From Topomyia yanbarensis (Eukaryota > Arthropoda > Insecta > Diptera > Culicidae): 64,000 bases of DNA. Shown piece by piece: positions 43,774 through 58,764 of this stretch; within the stretch, counting starts at the first letter, position 1, and every line of letters starts with the position of its first letter. Where the stretch lies: positions 1 through 64,000 of the forward strand of contig NC_080672.1 in NCBI RefSeq assembly GCF_030247195.1, given 5' to 3'. Below the pieces are notes generated by a model. That model was not told the origin of the DNA, did not search any database, and saw only the letters and a list, made by a program, of their open reading frames with translations. Both the position numbers and the translations under genes were made by a program.

Positions 43774-44241
43774 CACCTCTTAACTCGTAATAACAAACAA
43801 TGTTTATCTGTGAAAAGTTGAAAATTTTTCAATTTTGACGCATTTACTTCCCAGTGGGCGTTTAAAATGTCTAAAACTATTGATTTTCAACTCCTCGTAG
43901 CTTGCAATAACGAACAATGTTTATCTGTGAAAAGATGAAAAATTTTCAATTTTGACGCATTTACTTCCCAGTGTGCGTTTAAAATGTCTAAAACTATTGA
44001 TTTTCAATACCTCTTAACTCGCAATAACAAACAATATTTATCTGTGAAGAGATGAAAATTTTTCAATTTTGACGCATTTACCTCCCAGTGTGCGTTTAAA
44101 ATGTCTAAAACTATTGATTTTCAACTCCTCGTAGCTTGCAATAACAAACAATATTTATCTGTGAAGAGATGAAAATTTTTCAATTTTGACGCATTTACTT
44201 CCCAGTGGGCGTTTAAAATGTCTAAAACTATTGATTTTCAA

Positions 44242-47200
44242 CTCCTCGTAGCTTGCAATAACGAACAATGTTTATCTGTGAAAAGATGAAAAATTTTCAA
44301 TTTTGACGCATTTACTTCCCAGTGTGCGTTTAAAATGTCTAAAACTATTGATTTTCAATACCTCTTAACTCGCAATAACAAACAATATTTATCTGTGAAG
44401 AGATGAAAATTTTTCAATTTTGACGCATTTACCTCCCAGTGTGCGTTTAAAATGTCTAAAACTATTGATTTTCAAAACCTCGTAACTCGCAATAACAAAA
44501 AATATTGATCTGTGAAAAGTTGAAACATTTTCGATTTTGATGCATTTACTTCCTAATGTGCGTTTAAAATGTCTAAAACAATTGATTTTCAACTCCTCGT
44601 AGCTTGCAATAACAAACAATATTTATCTGTGAGAAGATGAAAATTTTTCAATTTTGACGCATTTACTTCCCAGTGTGCGTTTAAAATGTCTAAAACTATT
44701 GATTTTCAACACCTCTTAACTCGCAATAACAAACAATATTTATCTGTGAAGAGATGAAAATTTTTCAATTTTGACGCATTTACCTCCCAGTGTGCGTTTA
44801 AAATGTCTAAAACTATTGATTTTCAACTCCTCGTAGCTTGCAATAACAAACAATATTTATCTGTGAAGAGATGAAAATTTTTCAATTTTGACGCATTTAC
44901 TTCCCAGTGGGCGTTTAAAATGTCTAAAACTATTGATTTTCAACTCCTCGTAGCTTGCAATAACGAACAATGTTTATCTGTGAAAAGATGAAAAATTTTC
45001 AATTTTGACGCATTTACTTCCCAGTGTGCGTTTAAAATGTCTAAAACGATTGATTTTCAACACCTCTTAACTCGCAATAACAAACAATATTTATCTGTGA
45101 AGAGATGAAAATTTTTCAATTTTGACGCATTTACCTCCCAGTGTGCGTTTAAAATGTCTAAAACTATTGATTTTCAACACCTCTTAACTCGCAATAACAA
45201 ACAATGTTTATCTGTGAAAAGTTGAAATTTTTTCAATTTTGACGCATTTACTTCCCAGTGGGCGTTTAAAATGTCTAAAACGATTGATTTTCAACACCTC
45301 TTAACTCGCAATAACAAACAATATTTATCTGTGAAGAGATGAAAATTTTTCAATTTTGACGCATTTACCTCCCAGTGTGCGTTTAAAATGTCTAAAACTA
45401 TTGATTTTCAACACCTCTTAACTCGCAAAAACAAACAATGTTTATCTGTGAAAAGTTGAAAATTTTTCAATTTTGACGCATTTACTTCCCAGTGGGCGTT
45501 TAAAATGTCTAAAACTATTGATTTTCAACTCCTCGTAGCTTGCAATAACGAACAATGTTTATCTGTGAAAAGATGAAAAATTTTCAATTTTGACGCATTT
45601 ACTTCCCAGTGTGCGTTTAAAATGTCTAAAACTATTGATTTTCAACTCCTCGTAGCTTGCAATAACAAACAATATTTATCTGTGAGAAGATGAAAATTTT
45701 TCAATTTTGACGCATTTACTTCCCCTTGTGCGTTTAAAATGTCTAAAACGATTGATTTTCAACACCTCTTAACTCGCAATAACAAACAATATTTATCTGT
45801 GAAGAGATGAAAATTTTTCAATTTTGACGCATTTACCTCCCAGTGTGCGTTTAAAATGTCTAAAACTATTGATTTTCAACACCTCTTAACTCGTAATAAC
45901 AAACAATGTTTATCTGTGAAAAGTTGAAAATTTTTCAATTTTGACGCATTTACTTCCCAGTGGGCGTTTAAAATGTCTAAAACTATTGATTTTCAACTCC
46001 TCGTAGCTTGCAATAACGAACAATGTTTATCTGTGAAAAGATGAAAAATTTTCAATTTTGACGCATTTACTTCCCAGTGTGCGTTTAAAATGTCTAAAAC
46101 TATTGATTTTCAATACCTCTTAACTCGCAATAACAAACAATATTTATCTGTGAAGAGATGAAAATTTTTCAATTTTGACGCATTTACCTCCCAGTGTGCG
46201 TTTAAAATGTCTAAAACTATTGATTTTCAACTCCTCGTAGCTTGCAATAACGAACAATGTTTATCTGTGAAAAGATGAAAAATTTTCAATTTTGACGCAT
46301 TTACTTCCCAGTGTGCGTTTAAAATGTCTAAAACTATTGATTTTCAATACCTCTTAACTCGCAATAACAAACAATATTTATCTGTGAAGAGATGAAAATT
46401 TTTCAATTTTGACGCATTTACCTCCCAGTGTGCGTTTAAAATGTCTAAAACTATTGATTTTCAAAACCTCGTAACTCGCAATAACAAAAAATATTGATCT
46501 GTGAAAAGTTGAAACATTTTCGATTTTGATGCATTTACTTCCTAATGTGCGTTTAAAATGTCTAAAACAATTGATTTTCAACTCCTCGTAGCTTGCAATA
46601 ACAAACAATATTTATCTGTGAGAAGATGAAAATTTTTCAATTTTGACGCATTTACTTCCCAGTGTGCGTTTAAAATGTCTAAAACTATTGATTTTCAACA
46701 CCTCTTAACTCGCAATAACAAACAATATTTATCTGTGAAGAGATGAAAATTTTTCAATTTTGACGCATTTACCTCCCAGTGTGCGTTTAAAATGTCTAAA
46801 ACTATTGATTTTCAACTCCTCGTAGCTTGCAATAACAAACAATATTTATCTGTGAAGAGATGAAAATTTTTCAATTTTGACGCATTTACTTCCCAGTGGG
46901 CGTTTAAAATGTCTAAAACTATTGATTTTCAACTCCTCGTAGCTTGCAATAACGAACAATGTTTATCTGTGAAAAGATGAAAAATTTTCAATTTTGACGC
47001 ATTTACTTCCCAGTGTGCGTTTAAAATGTCTAAAACGATTGATTTTCAACACCTCTTAACTCGCAATAACAAACAATATTTATCTGTGAAGAGATGAAAA
47101 TTTTTCAATTTTGACGCATTTACCTCCCAGTGTGCGTTTAAAATGTCTAAAACTATTGATTTTCAACACCTCTTAACTCGCAATAACAAACAATGTTTAT

Positions 47201-48570
47201 CTGTGAAAAGTTGAAATTTTTTCAATTTTGACGCATTTACTTCCCAGTGGGCGTTTAAAATGTCTAAAACGATTGATTTTCAACACCTCTTAACTCGCAA
47301 TAACAAACAATATTTATCTGTGAAGAGATGAAAATTTTTCAATTTTGACGCATTTACCTCCCAGTGTGCGTTTAAAATGTCTAAAACTATTGATTTTCAA
47401 CACCTCTTAACTCGCAAAAACAAACAATGTTTATCTGTGAAAAGTTGAAAATTTTTCAATTTTGACGCATTTACTTCCCAGTGGGCGTTTAAAATGTCTA
47501 AAACTATTGATTTTCAACTCCTCGTAGCTTGCAATAACAAACAATATTTATCTGTGAGAAGATGAAAATTTTTCAATTTTGACGCATTTACTTCCCCTTG
47601 TGCGTTTAAAATGTCTAAAACGATTGATTTTCAACACCTCTTAACTCGCAATAACAAACAATATTTATCTGTGAAGAGATGAAAATTTTTCAATTTTGAC
47701 GCATTTACTTCCCAGTGGGCGTTTAAAATGTCTAAAACTATTGATTTTCAACTCCTCGTAGCTTGCAATAACGAACAATGTTTATCTGTGAAAAGATGAA
47801 AAATTTTCAATTTTGACGCATTTACTTCCCAGTGTGCGTTTAAAATGTCTAAAACTATTGATTTTCAATACCTCTTAACTCGCAATAACAAACAATATTT
47901 ATCTGTGAAGAGATGAAAATTTTTCAATTTTGACGCATTTACCTCCCAGTGTGCGTTTAAAATGTCTAAAACTATTGATTTTCAAAACCTCGTAACTCGC
48001 AATAACAAAAAATATTGATCTGTGAAAAGTTGAAACATTTTCGATTTTGATGCATTTACTTCCTAATGTGCGTTTAAAATGTCTAAAACAATTGATTTTC
48101 AACTCCTCGTAGCTTGCAATAACAAACAATATTTATCTGTGAGAAGATGAAAATTTTTCAATTTTGACGCATTTACTTCCCAGTGTGCGTTTAAAATGTC
48201 TAAAACTATTGATTTTCAACACCTCTTAACTCGCAATAACAAACAATATTTATCTGTGAAGAGATGAAAATTTTTCAATTTTGACGCATTTACCTCCCAG
48301 TGTGCGTTTAAAATGTCTAAAACTATTGATTTTCAACTCCTCGTAGCTTGCAATAACAAACAATATTTATCTGTGAAGAGATGAAAATTTTTCAATTTTG
48401 ACGCATTTACTTCCCAGTGGGCGTTTAAAATGTCTAAAACTATTGATTTTCAACTCCTCGTAGCTTGCAATAACGAACAATGTTTATCTGTGAAAAGATG
48501 AAAAATTTTCAATTTTGACGCATTTACTTCCCAGTGTGCGTTTAAAATGTCTAAAACGATTGATTTTCAA
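44242..48570 (+). repeat. 17-monomer higher-order unit, three variants
   Basis: A run of monomer types that includes the rare AACCTCGTAACTCG-head monomer begins at 44242, 46231 and 47752. The first two starts are 1,989 bp apart (17 monomers) and match for 11 monomers. The third start is 1,521 bp further (13 monomers) and matches for 7. In this part the rare monomer is followed by a TTCCCAGTGTG tail, whereas after 50 kb it is followed by TTCCCCTTGTG. Confidence 0.85.
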
Positions 48571-50223
48571 CACCTCTTAACTCGCAATAACAAACAATGT
48601 TTATCTGTGAAAAGTTGAAATTTTTTCAATTTTGACGCATTTACTTCCCAGTGGGCGTTTAAAATGTCTAAAACGATTGATTTTCAACACCTCTTAACTC
48701 GCAATAACAAACAATATTTATCTGTGAAGAGATGAAAATTTTTCAATTTTGACGCATTTACCTCCCAGTGTGCGTTTAAAATGTCTAAAACTATTGATTT
48801 TCAACACCTCTTAACTCGCAATAACAAACAATGTTTATCTGTGAAAAGTTGAAATTTTTTCAATTTTGACGCATTTACTTCCCAGTGGGCGTTTAAAATG
48901 TCTAAAACGATTGATTTTCAACACCTCTTAACTCGCAATAACAAACAATATTTATCTGTGAAGAGATGAAAATTTTTCAATTTTGACGCATTTACCTCCC
49001 AGTGTGCGTTTAAAATGTCTAAAACTATTGATTTTCAACACCTCTTAACTCGCAAAAACAAACAATGTTTATCTGTGAAAAGTTGAAAATTTTTCAATTT
49101 TGACGCATTTACTTCCCAGTGGGCGTTTAAAATGTCTAAAACTATTGATTTTCAACTCCTCGTAGCTTGCAATAACGAACAATGTTTATCTGTGAAAAGA
49201 TGAAAAATTTTCAATTTTGACGCATTTACTTCCCAGTGTGCGTTTAAAATGTCTAAAACTATTGATTTTCAACTCCTCGTAGCTTGCAATAACAAACAAT
49301 ATTTATCTGTGAGAAGATGAAAATTTTTCAATTTTGACGCATTTACTTCCCCTTGTGCGTTTAAAATGTCTAAAACGATTGATTTTCAACACCTCTTAAC
49401 TCGCAATAACAAACAATATTTATCTGTGAAGAGATGAAAATTTTTCAATTTTGACGCATTTACCTCCCAGTGTGCGTTTAAAATGTCTAAAACTATTGAT
49501 TTTCAACACCTCTTAACTCGTAATAACAAACAATGTTTATCTGTGAAAAGTTGAAAATTTTTCAATTTTGACGCATTTACTTCCCAGTGGGCGTTTAAAA
49601 TGTCTAAAACTATTGATTTTCAACTCCTCGTAGCTTGCAATAACGAACAATGTTTATCTGTGAAAAGATGAAAAATTTTCAATTTTGACGCATTTACTTC
49701 CCAGTGTGCGTTTAAAATGTCTAAAACTATTGATTTTCAATACCTCTTAACTCGCAATAACAAACAATATTTATCTGTGAAGAGATGAAAATTTTTCAAT
49801 TTTGACGCATTTACCTCCCAGTGTGCGTTTAAAATGTCTAAAACTATTGATTTTCAACTCCTCGTAGCTTGCAATAACAAACAATATTTATCTGTGAAGA
49901 GATGAAAATTTTTCAATTTTGACGCATTTACTTCCCAATGGGCGTTTAAAATGTCTAAAACTATTGATTTTCAACTCCTCGTAGCTTGCAATAACAAACA
50001 ATATTTATCTGTGAGAAGATGAAAATTTTTCAATTTTGACGCATTTACTTCCCCTTGTGCGTTTAAAATGTCTAAAACGATTGATTTTCAACACCTCTTA
50101 ACTCGCAATAACAAACAATATTTATCTGTGAAGAGATGAAAATTTTTCAATTTTGACGCATTTACCTCCCAGTGTGCGTTTAAAATGTCTAAAACTATTG
50201 ATTTTCAACACCTCTTAACTCGT

Positions 50224-53200
50224 AATAACAAACAATGTTTATCTGTGAAAAGTTGAAAATTTTTCAATTTTGACGCATTTACTTCCCAGTGGGCGTTTAA
50301 AATGTCTAAAACTATTGATTTTCAACTCCTCGTAGCTTGCAATAACGAACAATGTTTATCTGTGAAAAGATGAAAAATTTTCAATTTTGACGCATTTACT
50401 TCCCAGTGTGCGTTTAAAATGTCTAAAACTATTGATTTTCAATACCTCTTAACTCGCAATAACAAACAATATTTATCTGTGAAGAGATGAAAATTTTTCA
50501 ATTTTGACGCATTTACCTCCCAGTGTGCGTTTAAAATGTCTAAAACTATTGATTTTCAAAACCTCGTAACTCGCAATAACAAAAAATATTGATCTGTGAA
50601 AAGTTGAAACATTTTCGATTTTGATGCATTTACTTCCTAATGTGCGTTTAAAATGTCTAAAACAATTGATTTTCAACTCCTCGTAGCTTGCAATAACAAA
50701 CAATATTTATCTGTGAGAAGATGAAAATTTTTCAATTTTGACGCATTTACTTCCCCTTGTGCGTTTAAAATGTCTAAAACGATTGATTTTCAACACCTCT
50801 TAACTCGCAATAACAAACAATATTTATCTGTGAAGAGATGAAAATTTTTCAATTTTGACGCATTTACCTCCCAGTGTGCGTTTAAAATGTCTAAAACTAT
50901 TGATTTTCAACACCTCTTAACTCGCAATAACAAACAATGTTTATCTGTGAAAAGTTGAAATTTTTTCAATTTTGACGCATTTACTTCCCAGTGGGCGTTT
51001 AAAATGTCTAAAACGATTGATTTTCAACACCTCTTAACTCGCAATAACAAACAATATTTATCTGTGAAGAGATGAAAATTTTTCAATTTTGACGCATTTA
51101 CCTCCCAGTGTGCGTTTAAAATGTCTAAAACTATTGATTTTCAACACCTCTTAACTCGCAATAACAAACAATGTTTATCTGTGAAAAGTTGAAATTTTTT
51201 CAATTTTGACGCATTTACTTCCCAATGGGCGTTTAAAATGTCTAAAACTATTGATTTTCAACTCCTCGTAGCTTGCAATAACAAACAATATTTATCTGTG
51301 AGAAGATGAAAATTTTTCAATTTTGACGCATTTACTTCCCCTTGTGCGTTTAAAATGTCTAAAACGATTGATTTTCAACACCTCTTAACTCGCAATAACA
51401 AACAATATTTATCTGTGAAGAGATGAAAATTTTTCAATTTTGACGCATTTACCTCCCAGTGTGCGTTTAAAATGTCTAAAACTATTGATTTTCAACACCT
51501 CTTAACTCGTAATAACAAACAATGTTTATCTGTGAAAAGTTGAAAATTTTTCAATTTTGACGCATTTACTTCCCAGTGGGCGTTTAAAATGTCTAAAACT
51601 ATTGATTTTCAACTCCTCGTAGCTTGCAATAACGAACAATGTTTATCTGTGAAAAGATGAAAAATTTTCAATTTTGACGCATTTACTTCCCAGTGTGCGT
51701 TTAAAATGTCTAAAACTATTGATTTTCAATACCTCTTAACTCGCAATAACAAACAATATTTATCTGTGAAGAGATGAAAATTTTTCAATTTTGACGCATT
51801 TACCTCCCAGTGTGCGTTTAAAATGTCTAAAACTATTGATTTTCAAAACCTCGTAACTCGCAATAACAAAAAATATTGATCTGTGAAAAGTTGAAACATT
51901 TTCGATTTTGATGCATTTACTTCCTAATGTGCGTTTAAAATGTCTAAAACAATTGATTTTCAACTCCTCGTAGCTTGCAATAACAAACAATATTTATCTG
52001 TGAGAAGATGAAAATTTTTCAATTTTGACGCATTTACTTCCCCTTGTGCGTTTAAAATGTCTAAAACGATTGATTTTCAACACCTCTTAACTCGCAATAA
52101 CAAACAATATTTATCTGTGAAGAGATGAAAATTTTTCAATTTTGACGCATTTACCTCCCAGTGTGCGTTTAAAATGTCTAAAACTATTGATTTTCAACAC
52201 CTCTTAACTCGCAATAACAAACAATGTTTATCTGTGAAAAGTTGAAATTTTTTCAATTTTGACGCATTTACTTCCCAGTGGGCGTTTAAAATGTCTAAAA
52301 CGATTGATTTTCAACACCTCTTAACTCGCAATAACAAACAATATTTATCTGTGAAGAGATGAAAATTTTTCAATTTTGACGCATTTACCTCCCAGTGTGC
52401 GTTTAAAATGTCTAAATCTATTGATTTTCAACACCTCTTAACTCGCAAAAACAAACAATGTTTATCTGTGAAAAGTTGAAAATTTTTCAATTTTGACGCA
52501 TTTACTTCCCAGTGGGCGTTTAAAATGTCTAAAACTATTGATTTTCAACTCCTCGTAGCTTGCAATAACGAACAATGTTTATCTGTGAAAAGATGAAAAA
52601 TTTTCAATTTTGACGCATTTACTTCCCAGTGTGCGTTTAAAATGTCTAAAACTATTGATTTTCAATACCTCTTAACTCGCAATAACAAACAATATTTATC
52701 TGTGAAGAGATGAAAATTTTTCAATTTTGACGCATTTACCTCCCAGTGTGCGTTTAAAATGTCTAAAACTATTGATTTTCAACACCTCTTAACTCGTAAT
52801 AACAAACAATGTTTATCTGTGAAAAGTTGAAAATTTTTCAATTTTGACGCATTTACTTCCCAGTGGGCGTTTAAAATGTCTAAAACTATTGATTTTCAAC
52901 TCCTCGTAGCTTGCAATAACGAACAATGTTTATCTGTGAAAAGATGAAAAATTTTCAATTTTGACGCATTTACTTCCCAGTGTGCGTTTAAAATGTCTAA
53001 AACTATTGATTTTCAATACCTCTTAACTCGCAATAACAAACAATATTTATCTGTGAAGAGATGAAAATTTTTCAATTTTGACGCATTTACCTCCCAGTGT
53101 GCGTTTAAAATGTCTAAAACTATTGATTTTCAACTCCTCGTAGCTTGCAATAACAAACAATATTTATCTGTGAAGAGATGAAAATTTTTCAATTTTGACG

Positions 53201-55342
53201 CATTTACTTCCCAGTGGGCGTTTAAAATGTCTAAAACTATTGATTTTCAACTCCTCGTAGCTTGCAATAACAAACAATATTTATCTGTGAAGAGATGAAA
53301 ATTTTTCAATTTTGACGCATTTACTTCCCAGTGGGCGTTTAAAATGTCTAAAACTATTGATTTTCAACTCCTCGTAGCTTGCAATAACGAACAATGTTTA
53401 TCTGTGAAAAGATGAAAAATTTTCAATTTTGACGCATTTACTTCCCAGTGTGCGTTTAAAATGTCTAAAACTATTGATTTTCAATACCTCTTAACTCGCA
53501 ATAACAAACAATATTTATCTGTGAAGAGATGAAAATTTTTCAATTTTGACGCATTTACCTCCCAGTGTGCGTTTAAAATGTCTAAAACTATTGATTTTCA
53601 ACTCCTCGTAGCTTGCAATAACAAACAATATTTATCTGTGAAGAGATGAAAATTTTTCAATTTTGACGCATTTACTTCCCAGTGGGCGTTTAAAATGTCT
53701 AAAACTATTGATTTTCAACTCCTCGTAGCTTGCAATAACGAACAATGTTTATCTGTGAAAAGATGAAAAATTTTCAATTTTGACGCATTTACTTCCCAGT
53801 GTGCGTTTAAAATGTCTAAAACTATTGATTTTCAATACCTCTTAACTCGCAATAACAAACAATATTTATCTGTGAAGAGATGAAAATTTTTCAATTTTGA
53901 CGCATTTACCTCCCAGTGTGCGTTTAAAATGTCTAAAACTATTGATTTTCAACTCCTCGTAGCTTGCAATAACAAACAATATTTATCTGTGAGAAGATGA
54001 AAATTTTTCAATTTTGACGCATTTACTTCCCCTTGTGCGTTTAAAATGTCTAAAACGATTGATTTTCAACACCTCTTAACTCGCAATAACAAACAATATT
54101 TATCTGTGAAGAGATGAAAATTTTTCAATTTTGACGCATTTACCTCCCAGTGTGCGTTTAAAATGTCTAAAACTATTGATTTTCAACACCTCTTAACTCG
54201 CAATAACAAACAATGTTTATCTGTGAAAAGTTGAAATTTTTTCAATTTTGACGCATTTACTTCCCAGTGGGCGTTTAAAATGTCTAAAACGATTGATTTT
54301 CAACACCTCTTAACTCGCAATAACAAACAATATTTATCTGTGAAGAGATGAAAATTTTTCAATTTTGACGCATTTACCTCCCAGTGTGCGTTTAAAATGT
54401 CTAAAACTATTGATTTTCAACTCCTCGTAGCTTGCAATAACAAACAATATTTATCTGTGAAGAGATGAAAATTTTTCAATTTTGACGCATTTACCTCCCA
54501 GTGTGCGTTTAAAATGTCTAAAACTATTGATTTTCAACTCCTCGTAGCTTGCAATAACGAACAATGTTTATCTGTGAAAAGATGAAAAATTTTCAATTTT
54601 GACGCATTTACTTCCCCTTGTGCGTTTAAAATGTCTAAAACGATTGATTTTCAACACCTCTTAACTCGCAATAACAAACAATATTTATCTGTGAAGAGAT
54701 GAAAATTTTTCAATTTTGACGCATTTACCTCCCAGTGTGCGTTTAAAATGTCTAAAACTATTGATTTTCAACTCCTCGTAGCTTGCAATAACAAACAATA
54801 TTTATCTGTGAAGAGATGAAAATTTTTCAATTTTGACGCATTTACCTCCCAGTGTGCGTTTAAAATGTCTAAAACTATTGATTTTCAACTCCTCGTAGCT
54901 TGCAATAACAAACAATATTTATCTGTGAGAAGATGAAAATTTTTCAATTTTGACGCATTTACTTCCCCTTGTGCGTTTAAAATGTCTAAAACGATTGATT
55001 TTCAACACCTCTTAACTCGCAATAACAAACAATATTTATCTGTGAAGAGATGAAAATTTTTCAATTTTGACGCATTTACCTCCCAGTGTGCGTTTAAAAT
55101 GTCTAAAACTATTGATTTTCAACACCTCTTAACTCGCAATAACAAACAATGTTTATCTGTGAAAAGTTGAAATTTTTTCAATTTTGACGCATTTACTTCC
55201 CAGTGGGCGTTTAAAATGTCTAAAACGATTGATTTTCAACACCTCTTAACTCGCAATAACAAACAATATTTATCTGTGAAGAGATGAAAATTTTTCAATT
55301 TTGACGCATTTACCTCCCAGTGTGCGTTTAAAATGTCTAAAA
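50224..55342 (+). repeat. Higher-order block, first copy of an 8.5-kb-spaced duplication
   Basis: The order of monomer types from 50224 to about 54885 is repeated from 58765 to about 63426 at an offset of 8,541 bp (73 monomers). After one additional monomer in the second copy, the match continues to 64000 at an offset of 8,658 bp (74 monomers). The rare variant TCTAAATCT at 52411 has its partner at 60952, exactly 8,541 bp on. Confidence 0.9.
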
Positions 55343-58300
55343 CTATTGATTTTCAACTCCTCGTAGCTTGCAATAACAAACAATATTTATCTGTGAAGAG
55401 ATGAAAATTTTTCAATTTTGACGCATTTACCTCCCAGTGTGCGTTTAAAATGTCTAAAACTATTGATTTTCAACTCCTCGTAGCTTGCAATAACGAACAA
55501 TGTTTATCTGTGAAAAGATGAAAAATTTTCAATTTTGACGCATTTACTTCCCAGTGTGCGTTTAAAATGTCTAAAACTATTGATTTTCAATACCTCTTAA
55601 CTCGCAATAACAAACAATATTTATCTGTGAAGAGATGAAAATTTTTCAATTTTGACGCATTTACCTCCCAGTGTGCGTTTAAAATGTCTAAAACTATTGA
55701 TTTTCAACTCCTCGTAGCTTGCAATAACAAACAATATTTATCTGTGAAGAGATGAAAATTTTTCAATTTTGACGCATTTACTTCCCAGTGGGCGTTTAAA
55801 ATGTCTAAAACTATTGATTTTCAACTCCTCGTAGCTTGCAATAACAAACAATATTTATCTGTGAAGAGATGAAAATTTTTCAATTTTGACGCATTTACTT
55901 CCCAGTGGGCGTTTAAAATGTCTAAAACTATTGATTTTCAACTCCTCGTAGCTTGCAATAACGAACAATGTTTATCTGTGAAAAGATGAAAAATTTTCAA
56001 TTTTGACGCATTTACTTCCCAGTGTGCGTTTAAAATGTCTAAAACTATTGATTTTCAATACCTCTTAACTCGCAATAACAAACAATATTTATCTGTGAAG
56101 AGATGAAAATTTTTCAATTTTGACGCATTTACCTCCCAGTGTGCGTTTAAAATGTCTAAAACTATTGATTTTCAACTCCTCGTAGCTTGCAATAACAAAC
56201 AATATTTATCTGTGAAGAGATGAAAATTTTTCAATTTTGACGCATTTACTTCCCAGTGGGCGTTTAAAATGTCTAAAACTATTGATTTTCAACTCCTCGT
56301 AGCTTGCAATAACGAACAATGTTTATCTGTGAAAAGATGAAAAATTTTCAATTTTGACGCATTTACTTCCCAGTGTGCGTTTAAAATGTCTAAAACTATT
56401 GATTTTCAATACCTCTTAACTCGCAATAACAAACAATATTTATCTGTGAAGAGATGAAAATTTTTCAATTTTGACGCATTTACCTCCCAGTGTGCGTTTA
56501 AAATGTCTAAAACTATTGATTTTCAACTCCTCGTAGCTTGCAATAACAAACAATATTTATCTGTGAGAAGATGAAAATTTTTCAATTTTGACGCATTTAC
56601 TTCCCCTTGTGCGTTTAAAATGTCTAAAACGATTGATTTTCAACACCTCTTAACTCGCAATAACAAACAATATTTATCTGTGAAGAGATGAAAATTTTTC
56701 AATTTTGACGCATTTACCTCCCAGTGTGCGTTTAAAATGTCTAAAACTATTGATTTTCAACACCTCTTAACTCGCAATAACAAACAATGTTTATCTGTGA
56801 AAAGTTGAAATTTTTTCAATTTTGACGCATTTACTTCCCAGTGGGCGTTTAAAATGTCTAAAACTATTGATTTTCAATACCTCTTAACTCGCAATAACAA
56901 ACAATATTTATCTGTGAAGAGATGAAAATTTTTCAATTTTGACGCATTTACCTCCCAGTGTGCGTTTAAAATGTCTAAAACTATTGATTTTCAACTCCTC
57001 GTAGCTTGCAATAACAAACAATATTTATCTGTGAAGAGATGAAAATTTTTCAATTTTGACGCATTTACTTCCCAGTGGGCGTTTAAAATGTCTAAAACTA
57101 TTGATTTTCAACTCCTCGTAGCTTGCAATAACGAACAATGTTTATCTGTGAAAAGATGAAAAATTTTCAATTTTGACGCATTTACTTCCCAGTGTGCGTT
57201 TAAAATGTCTAAAACTATTGATTTTCAATACCTCTTAACTCGCAATAACAAACAATATTTATCTGTGAAGAGATGAAAATTTTTCAATTTTGACGCATTT
57301 ACCTCCCAGTGTGCGTTTAAAATGTCTAAAACTATTGATTTTCAACTCCTCGTAGCTTGCAATAACAAACAATATTTATCTGTGAGAAGATGAAAATTTT
57401 TCAATTTTGACGCATTTACTTCCCCTTGTGCGTTTAAAATGTCTAAAACGATTGATTTTCAACACCTCTTAACTCGCAATAACAAACAATATTTATCTGT
57501 GAAGAGATGAAAATTTTTCAATTTTGACGCATTTACCTCCCAGTGTGCGTTTAAAATGTCTAAAACTATTGATTTTCAACACCTCTTAACTCGCAATAAC
57601 AAACAATGTTTATCTGTGAAAAGTTGAAATTTTTTCAATTTTGACGCATTTACTTCCCAGTGGGCGTTTAAAATGTCTAAAACGATTGATTTTCAACACC
57701 TCTTAACTCGCAATAACAAACAATATTTATCTGTGAAAAGTTGAAAATTTTTCAATTTTGACGCATTTACTTCCCAGTGGGCGTTTAAAATGTCTAAAAC
57801 TATTGATTTTCAACTCCTCGTAGCTTGCAATAACGAACAATGTTTATCTGTGAAAAGATGAAAAATTTTCAATTTTGACGCATTTACTTCCCAGTGTGCG
57901 TTTAAAATGTCTAAAACTATTGATTTTCAATACCTCTTAACTCGCAATAACAAACAATATTTATCTGTGAAGAGATGAAAATTTTTCAATTTTGACGCAT
58001 TTACCTCCCAGTGTGCGTTTAAAATGTCTAAAACTATTGATTTTCAACTCCTCGTAGCTTGCAATAACAAACAATATTTATCTGTGAAGAGATGAAAATT
58101 TTTCAATTTTGACGCATTTACCTCCCAGTGTGCGTTTAAAATGTCTAAAACTATTGATTTTCAACTCCTCGTAGCTTGCAATAACGAACAATGTTTATCT
58201 GTGAAAAGATGAAAAATTTTCAATTTTGACGCATTTACTTCCCCTTGTGCGTTTAAAATGTCTAAAACGATTGATTTTCAACACCTCTTAACTCGCAATA

Positions 58301-58764
58301 ACAAACAATATTTATCTGTGAAGAGATGAAACATTTTCGATTTTGATGCATTTACTTCCTAATGTGCGTTTAAAATGTCTAAAACTATTGATTTTCAACA
58401 CCTCTTAACTCGCAATAACAAACAATGTTTATCTGTGAAAAGTTGAAATTTTTTCAATTTTGACGCATTTACTTCCCAGTGGGCGTTTAAAATGTCTAAA
58501 ACGATTGATTTTCAACACCTCTTAACTCGCAATAACAAACAATATTTATCTGTGAAGAGATGAAAATTTTTCAATTTTGACGCATTTACCTCCCAGTGTG
58601 CGTTTAAAATGTCTAAAACTATTGATTTTCAACACCTCTTAACTCGCAAAAACAAACAATGTTTATCTGTGAAAAGTTGAAATTTTTTCAATTTTGACGC
58701 ATTTACTTCCCAGTGGGCGTTTAAAATGTCTAAAACGATTGATTTTCAACACCTCTTAACTCGC

